Source: JBDTSW01 sp963782605 (lineage in GTDB: Bacteria; Actinomycetota; Thermoleophilia; Solirubrobacterales; 70-9). From it: 64,000 nt of DNA. Made by a program: the position numbers and the translations under genes. Location: contig CAWAKK010000001.1 in NCBI GenBank assembly GCA_963782605.1, positions 1 to 64,000 on the forward strand, in the 5' to 3' direction. The notes below the pieces were generated by a model. That model worked only from the letters and a program-made list of their open reading frames with translations. It was not told where the DNA came from and did not search any database. Shown here in pieces: positions 17,661-25,781 of this stretch. The stretch's first letter is position 1. The number at the start of each line of letters is the position of its first letter.

Positions 17661-19334
17661 GTGGCAACCGTTGAGCCCCGGCACGCGCAGGCCACCCATA
17701 CGGTCACCAACCAGTCCTCGCCACTCGAGGGCCACAACGCCTTTGCATCCGACGCGGTCCTGACCGAGGCCGTTCGCCGCGAGGGCGCCGAGTGGGCTTC
17801 TGCCGGCCTGACCGAGCTTGGCAGCGTCTGTGGGCGCCCCGATGTTCTCGAGCTGGGTCGCCTCGCCAACGAGAATCCGCCGAAGCTGCGGACCCATGAC
17901 CGCTTCGGCAATCGCGTGGACGAGGTTGAGTTCCATCCCGCCTGGCACGAGCTCATGCGAATCGGTGTCCGGAATGGCATTCACGCGGCACCGTGGCGCG
18001 AGCCGCAGGCCGGCGCGCATGTGGCACGTGGAGCGGCGTCGATGCTCCTCGGCCAGGTCGAGTCGGGAGTGATGTGCCCGATCTCGATGACCTACTCGGC
18101 GATCCCGGCGCTACGGGCGCAGCCCGAGCTGGCCGCCGAGTGGGAGCCCCGCCTACTCTCGCGGAGCTACGACGGCGAGCGCCTCGTCCCTGCGCCGGAC
18201 AAGAAGGGTGCTCTGTGCGGCATGGGGATGACCGAGAAGCAGGGCGGCTCGGATGTCCGCGCCAATACCACCCTCGCCCGTCCCCGGAACGGCGGCGGCC
18301 CGGGCGCCGAGTACGAGATCACGGGCCACAAGTGGTTCCTCTCGGCGCCGATGTGCGACGCGTTCCTCGTGCTCGCTCAGGCCGACGCCGGCCTCTCTTG
18401 CTTTCTCCTGCCGCGCTTTACCCCAGACGGCGAGCGCAACCGCATTCACCTGCAGCGTCTCAAGGACAAGCTCGGCAATCGCTCGAACGCCAGCTCGGAG
18501 GTGGAGTTTCAGGGAGCTTGGGCGCGGCTCGTCGGCGAGGAGGGGCGCGGGGTGCGCACGATCATCGAGATGGTCAACCACACGCGGCTCGACTGCGCCC
18601 TGGGTTCGGCCGCGGGGATGCGCTTCGGGACCGCCGCAGCGATTCACCACTGCTCCGAGCGAGCCGTGTTCGGCAAGACGCTCGTCGATCAGCCTCTGAT
18701 GCAAAACGTGCTGGCGGACCTGGCCGTCGAGTCGGAGGCTGCGACGGTCTCTTCCCTGCGTCTCGCCCGCGCCTACGACGAGTCGATCTCCGGTGACGAG
18801 GGCGCGACGCAGCTGAAGCGCGTCGCCAACGCGGTTCTCAAGTACTGGATCTGCAAGCGCGGTACCCAGCACGCCGGCGAGGCGCTCGAGTGCTTCGGCG
18901 GCAACGGCTACGTGGAGGAATCCGGGATGCCCCGCCTCTACAGGGAGATGCCGCTGGCCTCGATCTGGGAGGGGTCGGGAAACGTGCAGGCACTCGACGT
19001 GCTTCGGGCGCTGTCACGAAGCCCCCATGCTCGTGAGGTCTTTCTGGCCGAGGTCGGCGAGGCGGCCGGCGCCGACGCCAGGCTGGACGGGTTCGTCGCG
19101 CGGCTGCGTGAGGGCCTGGATGACCCCGAGGCGGTCGAATCACGCGCCCGCAGCGTCGTGGAGATGATGGCCCTGGCGCTACAGGGCTCGCTGCTCGTGC
19201 GTTTCGGCGACGACGCCGTAGCCGATGCGTTCTGCTCCTCGCGATTGGGCGGCGATGGCGGTCACGCCTTCGGCACCCTGCCGCCGGGGGTCGATTTCGA
19301 GCGCATCATCGCGAGGCACGCTCCGCGCGCCTGA
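17661..19334 (+). CDS. AidB-like acyl-CoA dehydrogenase
   Basis: A 557-aa FAD flavoprotein, longer than ordinary acyl-CoA dehydrogenases (about 380 aa) and matching the AidB/DNA-alkylation-response type. Landmarks are CPISMTYSAIPAL and GMGMTEKQGGSDVRANTT (FAD/substrate loop, about residues 190-208), HKWFLSAPMCDAFLVLAQ, and the C-terminal ALECFGGNGYVEESGMPRLY with LASIWEGSGNVQALD. The extra C-terminal domain (about 440-557) in E. coli AidB binds DNA. Family members protect DNA from alkylation or oxidise branched acyl-CoA (isovaleryl). GTG start at 17661, 40 bp after the DUF4242 stop. Confidence 0.9.
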   Translation: MATVEPRHAQATHTVTNQSSPLEGHNAFASDAVLTEAVRREGAEWASAGLTELGSVCGRPDVLELGRLANENPPKLRTHDRFGNRVDEVEFHPAWHELMRIGVRNGIHAAPWREPQAGAHVARGAASMLLGQVESGVMCPISMTYSAIPALRAQPELAAEWEPRLLSRSYDGERLVPAPDKKGALCGMGMTEKQGGSDVRANTTLARPRNGGGPGAEYEITGHKWFLSAPMCDAFLVLAQADAGLSCFLLPRFTPDGERNRIHLQRLKDKLGNRSNASSEVEFQGAWARLVGEEGRGVRTIIEMVNHTRLDCALGSAAGMRFGTAAAIHHCSERAVFGKTLVDQPLMQNVLADLAVESEAATVSSLRLARAYDESISGDEGATQLKRVANAVLKYWICKRGTQHAGEALECFGGNGYVEESGMPRLYREMPLASIWEGSGNVQALDVLRALSRSPHAREVFLAEVGEAAGADARLDGFVARLREGLDDPEAVESRARSVVEMMALALQGSLLVRFGDDAVADAFCSSRLGGDGGHAFGTLPPGVDFERIIARHAPRA

Positions 19335-19353
19335 CGCGGTCGGCCGGGGGCCG

Positions 19354-19497
19354 TCAGCCGGTCAGCACCAGGATCAGAACGATCGCGACGAGGATCCCGA
19401 GCAGGAGGCCGGCCGCGTTGGCCAGGCCGACCCGGCTTCCGCCGAGGCGAGAGGTCTGTGCCTGGTCCGGCTGCAGTATGAGCAGACGTTCATACAT
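19354..19497 (-). CDS. Possible 47-aa single-helix membrane protein
   Basis: A short frame from ATG 19497 reading MYERLLILQPDQAQTSR and ending in a hydrophobic helix (about residues 28-46, LANAAGLLLGILVAIVL). It is convergent with the AidB-like gene and sits in an otherwise gene-free stretch. A tail helix with basic flanks is plausible for a small membrane protein, but nothing confirms expression and no family is recognised. Confidence 0.3.
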   Translation of the reverse strand: MYERLLILQPDQAQTSRLGGSRVGLANAAGLLLGILVAIVLILVLTG

Positions 19498-19562
19498 CGC
19501 GCGGCAGATTACACATAATCCCGCGGACGGAGCTGGCCCCCATGCCTGAGCCACGCACGGGC

Positions 19563-20783
19563 TCAGATCCAGCGCTCGTCCAATCGCCGCACGACAGCCT
19601 CGGAGAGGCGAATCCCGTCTCGCAACGTCTCGAGGTTGACGTTCTCCGGGACGTCGGTGTGCCAGTGGTAGTTCGAGATCTGCTTCAGGTGCGTGCAGGA
19701 CGAGAGCGAGGCACACTGATATCCCGCCGCGAGGGGCACGCAACCATCGGTCGCGTTGCGCGTCCGCAGGTTCGGCACGAGCTCGATGTCGAGCTCGTCA
19801 GCGAGCCCGTCGAGCAGCTCGAGCGAGGGCGCGGGGTATTCGTGCATGCGCAGCACCCCCTCCCCGCGCAGCACGAGCAGCTGCGGCGAGCCGAGGCTGT
19901 CGAGCGAGAGAAAGAAGGTGCGCTCGCGTGGGAGCCCGGGGAAGTGCTGACGGGCGAACTCCGCCATGCCGTCGCAGGTCGCCTCCTCCGAGGTCGACAC
20001 GAGCAGAACGCGGACCGTCTTCGTTGGCGTTTCGGCGAACCCTCGCGCCAGTGCTACGAGCGCAGCAACGCCGGTCGCGTTGTCGTTCGCGCCCTGAACG
20101 GTTTCGTGGGCAGCGACGTCTGCGAGGGTGATCGCGGTCCCGGCCGCCACCACCGCCCCCAGGCGAACGAGCGCGCGGCTCCCGATTGCCGATCCGACGG
20201 CGACGGCGATCTGGCCCCCGACGACGGGCCACATGAGCGGGGGGCTGGTGTCGAAGCTGTCGATCGAACCCTGGGGCAGGATGTGCTCGAAGAGCACCTC
20301 GGGGATCGCCGGGCTGTAGAGCGTTCCGGAGCGGGGCGCGTCGTGGTGTGCATGCACGACCACCGTGCGCTCGGCGTCGCCAGGCCCAAGCTCGGCGACC
20401 ACCTGCGATCGCTCTCCCTGTGGCAGCGCCCGGCGCAAGATCCTCTTTCCCGACGGTGGCATGTCGTCGATCGCCGCGGCGGTCGCGAGCCCCGCGAATA
20501 GTGCTCCGAGCCGGCTGCGGCCACGCAGCGAGAGCAGACCAGCCGCGAATCCGGTCGCGGCAGCGATGCCCAGCGGCCACCAATACGTGCCATGGGCACG
20601 GCTCGTTTCGATGCGGCCGCGTGCTCCGTGGTCCGAGAGCTTCGCGAGTAGCCATTCAGCGGCCTCACGCTCTCCCGGAGAGGCGCTCGGGCGCTCGATC
20701 GCGGCGAGCTCGGCCACGAGCTGACCGATCCAGTCAGGCTCGAGATGCGGCGTGGAGGTGGCTTCGGTCTCGATCAGGGACAT
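19563..20783 (-). CDS. M28-family zinc aminopeptidase-like protein
   Basis: 406 aa. The catalytic core has the M28 ligand order: VVHAHHDAP (about 142-150), GANDNATGVAAL with the bridging Asp (about 235-246), STSEEATCDG with the catalytic Glu and ligand, SLDSLG, and a late His in SNYHWHTDVPENV. Two hydrophobic stretches (WWPLGIAAATGFAAGLLS near 68-85 and ALFAGLATAAA) suggest a membrane-associated or cytosolic form with an inserted helical hairpin; no signal peptide is seen. Such enzymes trim N-terminal residues from peptides. It is divergent from the M50 gene (56 bp between starts). Confidence 0.85.
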   Translation of the reverse strand: MSLIETEATSTPHLEPDWIGQLVAELAAIERPSASPGEREAAEWLLAKLSDHGARGRIETSRAHGTYWWPLGIAAATGFAAGLLSLRGRSRLGALFAGLATAAAIDDMPPSGKRILRRALPQGERSQVVAELGPGDAERTVVVHAHHDAPRSGTLYSPAIPEVLFEHILPQGSIDSFDTSPPLMWPVVGGQIAVAVGSAIGSRALVRLGAVVAAGTAITLADVAAHETVQGANDNATGVAALVALARGFAETPTKTVRVLLVSTSEEATCDGMAEFARQHFPGLPRERTFFLSLDSLGSPQLLVLRGEGVLRMHEYPAPSLELLDGLADELDIELVPNLRTRNATDGCVPLAAGYQCASLSSCTHLKQISNYHWHTDVPENVNLETLRDGIRLSEAVVRRLDERWI

Positions 20784-20839
20784 GCGGGCGCGGACCCTAC
20801 CTTTCGAGCGCCACCCGCTCGCGGCCTACCATTCCTCCC

Positions 20840-22009
20840 ATGCCTGCGCGCGGGGCGATCAAGCTCTTCTCCTTCCGAGGGATCCGTGTCGGCGTGGACT
20901 ACTCGTGGTTCGTCGTCCTCTTCCTGGTGATCCTGTCGCTCTCGGGCCACTACGAGAGCGTCCTTGGGGCGACGGGCGATGACGTTGCGCCGTACGTCCT
21001 CGCAGTCCTGAGTGCCTTTGCGTTCTTCGGGTCGATCCTGCTGCACGAGATGGGCCACGCGGTGGTTGCCCTGCGGGAGGGCATCGGGATCACCGACATC
21101 ACCCTTTGGCTCTTCGGGGGCATCGCGCGAATGAGTCGGGACACCGACTCTCCGGGGGCCGAGTTCAAGATCGCCGTCGCAGGACCCGTCGTCACGCTCG
21201 TCATCGCCGGCGCCACCGTCGCTGTGGGCTTTGCGCTCGGGGGCTCCGACTTCCGCGACGCCCTGCTGTTCGAGGCCTCGGCCAACGTCTCCGGTGGCCT
21301 CGCGATGCTCGCCTGGGTCGCTGCAATCAACGTCCTCGTCCTCGGCTTCAACCTGATCCCTGCCTTCCCCCTCGACGGGGGTCGCATCGCGCGCGCGATC
21401 GCGTGGCGGGTTACCGGCGACCGCGCGAAGGCGACGCGGTTGGCTGCCAACATCGGACAGGGCTTCTCGGGCCTCTTCATCGGCCTCGGCCTCTTCCTCA
21501 TGCTGATGGGCGACATCATCAGCGGCCTCTGGTTGGCGCTGGTCGGCATCGTCTTGGGCTCGGCCGCCCGCGGCGCCATCGCGCAGACCGAGCTCACGAG
21601 TCGGATGGAGGGCATCACGGTCGCCGATGTGATGGACGCGGAGCCGGTGGCGATTCCGGAGGACACGAGCGTGGAGCGGGCGCTCGACGAGTTCTTCCTG
21701 CGCTACCGCTGGCCCTGGTTTCCCGTGGTTGATGCGACGCAGGGGTTTCTTGGGCTGCTGCAGCGCGGCGCGGCCGATGCAGTACCCGAGGGCCGGCGGC
21801 AGACTGCGGTGGTCACCGAGTTCCTCACCGCCGACAACGACGGAGCGCTGCGGGTTCGCCTCGATGCGCCAATCGAATCGCTGCTCGCGAACGAGAACTT
21901 GAGGCGACTGGGTGGGCTCGCTGCTGTCGATGCCGACGGCCGCCTGCGCGGCGTGATCACCTCAGAGCAGGTCGGCCGCGCGCTTCGCAACGCTCTCGCC
22001 GACGGCTGA
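20840..22009 (+). CDS. Site-2-protease-type M50 intramembrane zinc protease with CBS pair
   Basis: 389 aa from ATG 20840; the longer frame upstream is antisense to the M28 gene. Six hydrophobic helices. The active-site helix carries HEMGH (69-73); the third zinc ligand is in NLIPAFPLDGGR (171-182). Two CBS domains follow (about 250-385), with TVADVMDAEPVAIPEDTSVE and LAAVDADGRLRGVITSEQVG. This order (protease then CBS) is the common SpoIVFB/Rip3-like group of actinobacteria, which cleaves membrane-bound anti-sigma factors or other substrates; adenylate binding by the CBS pair may regulate it. No anti-sigma gene is adjacent. Confidence 0.92.
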   Translation: MPARGAIKLFSFRGIRVGVDYSWFVVLFLVILSLSGHYESVLGATGDDVAPYVLAVLSAFAFFGSILLHEMGHAVVALREGIGITDITLWLFGGIARMSRDTDSPGAEFKIAVAGPVVTLVIAGATVAVGFALGGSDFRDALLFEASANVSGGLAMLAWVAAINVLVLGFNLIPAFPLDGGRIARAIAWRVTGDRAKATRLAANIGQGFSGLFIGLGLFLMLMGDIISGLWLALVGIVLGSAARGAIAQTELTSRMEGITVADVMDAEPVAIPEDTSVERALDEFFLRYRWPWFPVVDATQGFLGLLQRGAADAVPEGRRQTAVVTEFLTADNDGALRVRLDAPIESLLANENLRRLGGLAAVDADGRLRGVITSEQVGRALRNALADG

Positions 22010-22056
22010 GCTCGACTGGTAACGGGCCCGGGTTCCGTGAGACATAGAATCGATCG

Positions 22057-22806
22057 ATGAGCGCCCCGGCGACGATGCCCGCCGATCCCGGCAGCGCGCC
22101 AAGCCGCGGCGCCTGGCTGCGAGAGGTGTGGCGGTCCTCGGTCGGCAAGAAGATCCTGATCGCCATCACCGGGGCGATCATGGTCGCGTACGTCGTCCTG
22201 CACGCGGTCGGAAACCTGAAGGCCTTCCAGGGGGTTGGCGGGAGCGGAGCCGCGATCGATTCCTACGCGGAGTGGCTACGGACGTTCGGCGAGCCGGCCG
22301 TCCCGCGCTCGGGGGTGCTCTGGGTCGTGCGGATCGTGCTGCTTGCAGCCCTCTTGATCCATGTGACCGCAACCATCCAGCTGCACGCTCGCAACAAGGC
22401 GGCTCGCCCGGCGGGACACCGGGTCCCGCGGATCCAGCGATCCCTCTCCTCGCGGACGATGATGGTCGGCGGCCTCTTCCTGCTCGCCTTCATCGTCTTT
22501 CACATCCTCCACCTGACGACGGGAACGGTCGAGCCGAGTGAGTTCGCCAAAGGCGCGGTCTACCGCAACCTGTACGAGGCCTTCCAAAACCCGCTCTTCG
22601 TCCTGATCTACGTCGGCGCTGCGACGGCGCTCGGCTTTCACCTCCATCACGCGATCTGGAGCACAACCCAGACCGCCGGCTGGGACTCGCCCAACCGCAA
22701 CCCCACGTTTCGGCGCAGTTCGACCTTCATCAGCGTCGCTGTGGCCATCGGGTTCGCCTCCGTCCCGATTGCGTTTTGGACGGGCATTCTGGAGGCGCCA
22801 ACGTGA
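22057..22806 (+). CDS. sdhC: Succinate dehydrogenase cytochrome b subunit (b558 type)
   Basis: A 249-aa membrane anchor with five predicted helices, the single-subunit type B organisation that carries two haems. Candidate haem ligands are His in VVLHAVGN, LLIHVTATIQL, VFHILHLTTG and GFHLHHAIWS. It passes electrons from the SdhAB head to menaquinone. The first residues are Pro/Ser-rich and cytoplasmic. The stop overlaps the sdhA start (GTGA), the first of the sdhCAB operon, which matches the order in other actinobacteria. Confidence 0.92.
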   Translation: MSAPATMPADPGSAPSRGAWLREVWRSSVGKKILIAITGAIMVAYVVLHAVGNLKAFQGVGGSGAAIDSYAEWLRTFGEPAVPRSGVLWVVRIVLLAALLIHVTATIQLHARNKAARPAGHRVPRIQRSLSSRTMMVGGLFLLAFIVFHILHLTTGTVEPSEFAKGAVYRNLYEAFQNPLFVLIYVGAATALGFHLHHAIWSTTQTAGWDSPNRNPTFRRSSTFISVAVAIGFASVPIAFWTGILEAPT

Positions 22807-24719
22807 GCGTGACCCTCGACGCGCGGATCCCGGCCGGCCCGATCGAGGACAAGTGGCAGGTCTGGCTCGACCACCACCGGCTCGTCGGACCGCGGCAGCG
22901 CGGCGACCACACCGTAATCGTCGTGGGCACCGGGCTCGCAGGGGCGAGCGCGGCGGCCACGCTCGCAGGGCAGGGCTACCGCGTCGAGAGCTTTTGCTTT
23001 CAGGACTCGGCGCGCCGCGCTCATTCGATCGCGGCGCAGGGCGGGATCAACGCGACCAAGGACTACGCGAACGAGGGCGACTCGGTGCGCCGCCTCTTCG
23101 TCGACACCATGAAGGGCGGCGACTTCCGTGCCCGCGAGGCAAATGTGTGGCGGCTCGCGGAGACCTCCACCAACATCATCGACCAGGCGGTCGCGCAGGG
23201 GGTTCCCTTCAATCGCGAGTACGGGGGCGGGTTGGCCACGCGTTCGTTCGGAGGCGTCCTCGTCGAGCGCACCTTCTACTGCCGTGGGCAAACGGGCCAG
23301 CAACTTCTCCTCGGCGCCTACTCGGCCCTCCAGCGACAGGTGGCCGAGGGCCGCGCTCACGTCCACAACCGCCACGAGATGCTCGACGTCGTGCTCGTGG
23401 ACGGCCAGGCGCGCGGGATCATCACCAGGGACCTCGTCTCGGGCGAGATCGAGCGGCACGTCGCGGACGCCGTCGTGATCGCGAGCGGCGGCTATTGCAA
23501 CGTGTACTTCCTCTCGACGAACGCGATGGGCTGCAACGTCACGGCGGCATGGCGCGCCCACCGCCGCGGAGCGGCGATGGCGAATCCGTGCTTCACACAG
23601 ATCCATCCCACGTCGATCCCGGCCTCGGGGGTCTATCAGTCGAAGCTCACCCTGATGTCAGAGTCCCTTCGAAACGACGGCAGGGTGTGGGTGCCTCGCG
23701 ACCCTGAGGAGTCTCGGGACCCAGAGGACATCCCGGAGGCGGACCGCTACTACTTCCTCGAAGAGCGCTACCCGCGCTTCGGGAACCTCGTTCCTCGCGA
23801 CGTGGCCTCGCGCGCAGCGAAGATCGTCTGCGACGAGGGCCTCGGAGTCTCGCCGACGGGACGTGCCGTCTACCTCGACTTCCGCGACGCGATCTCCCAG
23901 CGGGGCGCGCATGTGATCGAGGAGCGCTACGGGAACCTGTTCGAGCTCTACGAGCGAATCACCGGCGACTCACCGTGGCGGACGCCGATGATGATCTACC
24001 CGGCGCCCCATTACGCGATGGGTGGGCTCTGGGTCGACTACGAGCTGCAGACCACCATCCCGGGTCTCTTCGCGATCGGCGAGGCGAACTTCTCCGACCA
24101 CGGGGCGAATCGCCTCGGCGCCAGCGCGATGATGCAATGCCTTGCCGACGGGTACTTCATCGCGCCGCACACCGTCACGAACTGGCTCTCGGAGGTCCGT
24201 GGCGATGTCTCCGCGGAACACCCGGCCTTCGATGCGGCGGAGCGCGACGTCCGCGAGCGCATCGAGCGCATGCTGGCGATCGATGGGACCACACCACAGA
24301 CGGTGTTCCATCGGGAGCTTGGCGAAGTCATGCTCGACCGCTGCGGGATCACGCGCGAGGGCGATGGGCTGCGAGAGGCCAGGGCCAGGGTGAGCGAGCT
24401 AAGGGAGGCGTTCTGGTCGGATCTGAAGATCGAGCCCGGCGCCGAGGGGATGAACCAGACGCTCGACTACGCGAACCGGATCTCCGACTTCCTCGAGCTC
24501 GCCGGGCTCATGTGCCGCGATGCGCTCGAGCGCGACGAGTCCTGCGGGTGTCATCTGCGGGAGGAGCACAAGACGGACGACGGCGAGGCGATCCGCAACG
24601 ACGACCGCAACGCCAACGTGCAGGTCTGGGAGTGGAAGGGCGAGGACGCCGAGCCCGAGCTCCACTTCGAGGACCTCGAGTTCGAGGCCCTGACGCCATC
24701 CACGAGGAGCTACAAGTAG
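22803..24719 (+). CDS. sdhA: Succinate dehydrogenase/fumarate reductase flavoprotein subunit
   Basis: About 638 aa from GTG 22803, overlapping sdhC by 4 bp. It holds covalent FAD: VIVVGTGLAGASAAATLAG is the dinucleotide motif, and HSIAAQGGINATKDY carries the FAD-binding His. Substrate and catalytic segments are QIHPTSIP, RDVASRAAK and NFSDHGANRLGASAMM. Oxidises succinate to fumarate in complex with SdhB, on the cytoplasmic face. The longer length (versus about 580) with a C-terminal acidic tail matches the type B (Bacillus/actinobacterial) enzymes with sdhC of the b558 type. Confidence 0.95.
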   Translation: MSVTLDARIPAGPIEDKWQVWLDHHRLVGPRQRGDHTVIVVGTGLAGASAAATLAGQGYRVESFCFQDSARRAHSIAAQGGINATKDYANEGDSVRRLFVDTMKGGDFRAREANVWRLAETSTNIIDQAVAQGVPFNREYGGGLATRSFGGVLVERTFYCRGQTGQQLLLGAYSALQRQVAEGRAHVHNRHEMLDVVLVDGQARGIITRDLVSGEIERHVADAVVIASGGYCNVYFLSTNAMGCNVTAAWRAHRRGAAMANPCFTQIHPTSIPASGVYQSKLTLMSESLRNDGRVWVPRDPEESRDPEDIPEADRYYFLEERYPRFGNLVPRDVASRAAKIVCDEGLGVSPTGRAVYLDFRDAISQRGAHVIEERYGNLFELYERITGDSPWRTPMMIYPAPHYAMGGLWVDYELQTTIPGLFAIGEANFSDHGANRLGASAMMQCLADGYFIAPHTVTNWLSEVRGDVSAEHPAFDAAERDVRERIERMLAIDGTTPQTVFHRELGEVMLDRCGITREGDGLREARARVSELREAFWSDLKIEPGAEGMNQTLDYANRISDFLELAGLMCRDALERDESCGCHLREEHKTDDGEAIRNDDRNANVQVWEWKGEDAEPELHFEDLEFEALTPSTRSYK

Positions 24720-24721
24720 CG

Positions 24722-25495
24722 ATGAAGGTCACGCTGAACGTCTGGCGGCAGGCCGATGCCGAATCCGAGGGGGCCCATGAGCGCTACGAGGTCGCTGAGA
24801 TCGACGAGAACGCCTCGTTCCTGGAGATGCTCGACGTTCTGAACGACCGTCTCGTGATTGAGGGGAGCCGCCCGATTGCCTTCGATCACGACTGCCGCGA
24901 GGGCATCTGCGGCGCGTGCTCGCTCCAGATCGACGGCATCCCGCATGGCCCACGGCAGGTGACGAGCTGCCAGGTCTACATGCGCGACTTCTCCGACGGC
25001 GCCGAGATCACGGTCGAGCCATTCCGCAGCTCCGTCTTTCCCGTGCTCCGCGACCTCGTCGTCGACCGCTCCGCTCTCGACCGGGTGGTCGAGGCAGGCG
25101 GGTACATCTCGGTCAACGCCGGCCCCAAGCCTGAGCCCAACGCGAATCCGATCCATCCCGAGACCCAGGAAGCCTCGATGGACGCCGCGATCTGCATCGG
25201 CTGTGGCGCCTGCGTCGCCGCCTGCCCCAACGGCTCAGGAATGCTCTTCACCGGCGCCAAGTCCACGCACCTGAACCTCCTGCCTCAGGGAGAGCCGGAG
25301 CGCTCTCACCGCTCCCGCGCCATGGTCCGCCAGCACGACGATGAAGGGTTCGGAGGCTGCACGAACACCGGCGAGTGCCAGGCCGTCTGCCCACAGGGGA
25401 TCTCGATCGGCGTGATCGGCGAGCTCTACCGCGACTACCGCGCAGCCATGATCCACAAGCTGCGCGAGCGCGAAGGCCCACAGCGGGCGCAGTAG
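24722..25495 (+). CDS. sdhB: Succinate dehydrogenase iron-sulfur subunit
   Basis: 257 aa from ATG 24722, 2 bp after sdhA stop. The 2Fe-2S domain uses C58, C63, C66 (CREGICGAC) and C83. The C-terminal bacterioferredoxin-like part has CIGCGACVAACPNG and GGCTNTGECQAVCPQGIS for the 4Fe-4S and 3Fe-4S clusters. It wires SdhA to the haem/quinone sites of SdhC. Last gene of sdhCAB; the following 286-bp gap contains two hairpin repeats that may terminate the operon. Confidence 0.95.
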   Translation: MKVTLNVWRQADAESEGAHERYEVAEIDENASFLEMLDVLNDRLVIEGSRPIAFDHDCREGICGACSLQIDGIPHGPRQVTSCQVYMRDFSDGAEITVEPFRSSVFPVLRDLVVDRSALDRVVEAGGYISVNAGPKPEPNANPIHPETQEASMDAAICIGCGACVAACPNGSGMLFTGAKSTHLNLLPQGEPERSHRSRAMVRQHDDEGFGGCTNTGECQAVCPQGISIGVIGELYRDYRAAMIHKLREREGPQRAQ

Positions 25496-25546
25496 GTGCG
25501 CCGCTTGAGCTCCCCTGCGGGGTCTGATCGGCCCTGAATGGCGCGG

Positions 25547-25627
25547 CGGTCTCGCTATGCGGGACCGGTGCGACATCCCGGCAGGTCCGCAGCCTGAGTG
25601 GCGCGTCGGTCTCGCTATGCGGGACCG
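25547..25627. repeat. Two tandem hairpin repeats (REP-like), copies 2 and 3
   Basis: Two hairpins 60 bp apart (25547-25567 and 25607-25627). Each has a 9-bp stem, CGGTCTCGC with GCGGGACCG (one G:U pair) around TAT. Flanks are also alike: GGCGCG before and TGCG after, and in the second copy GAGTGGCGC pairs with GCGCCATTC to extend the stem. The same hairpin with compensated bases is at 6285-6305. They fill the 286-bp gap between sdhB and the second flavoprotein gene, where no other feature is seen. Confidence 0.7.
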
Positions 25628-25781
25628 ATGCGCCATTCGGAACCGATTCGCCTCCGTCAGTGCAAACCGACCAGGCCGCGAACCCCGTCTACGCTTGAGC
25701 GGAACGCCCCCGGCCGCGCACAACCATCGCCGGCGGACCGCTGCGAAGTCGGGCGGCACCTCTCAATAAACTCGCGGCCGA

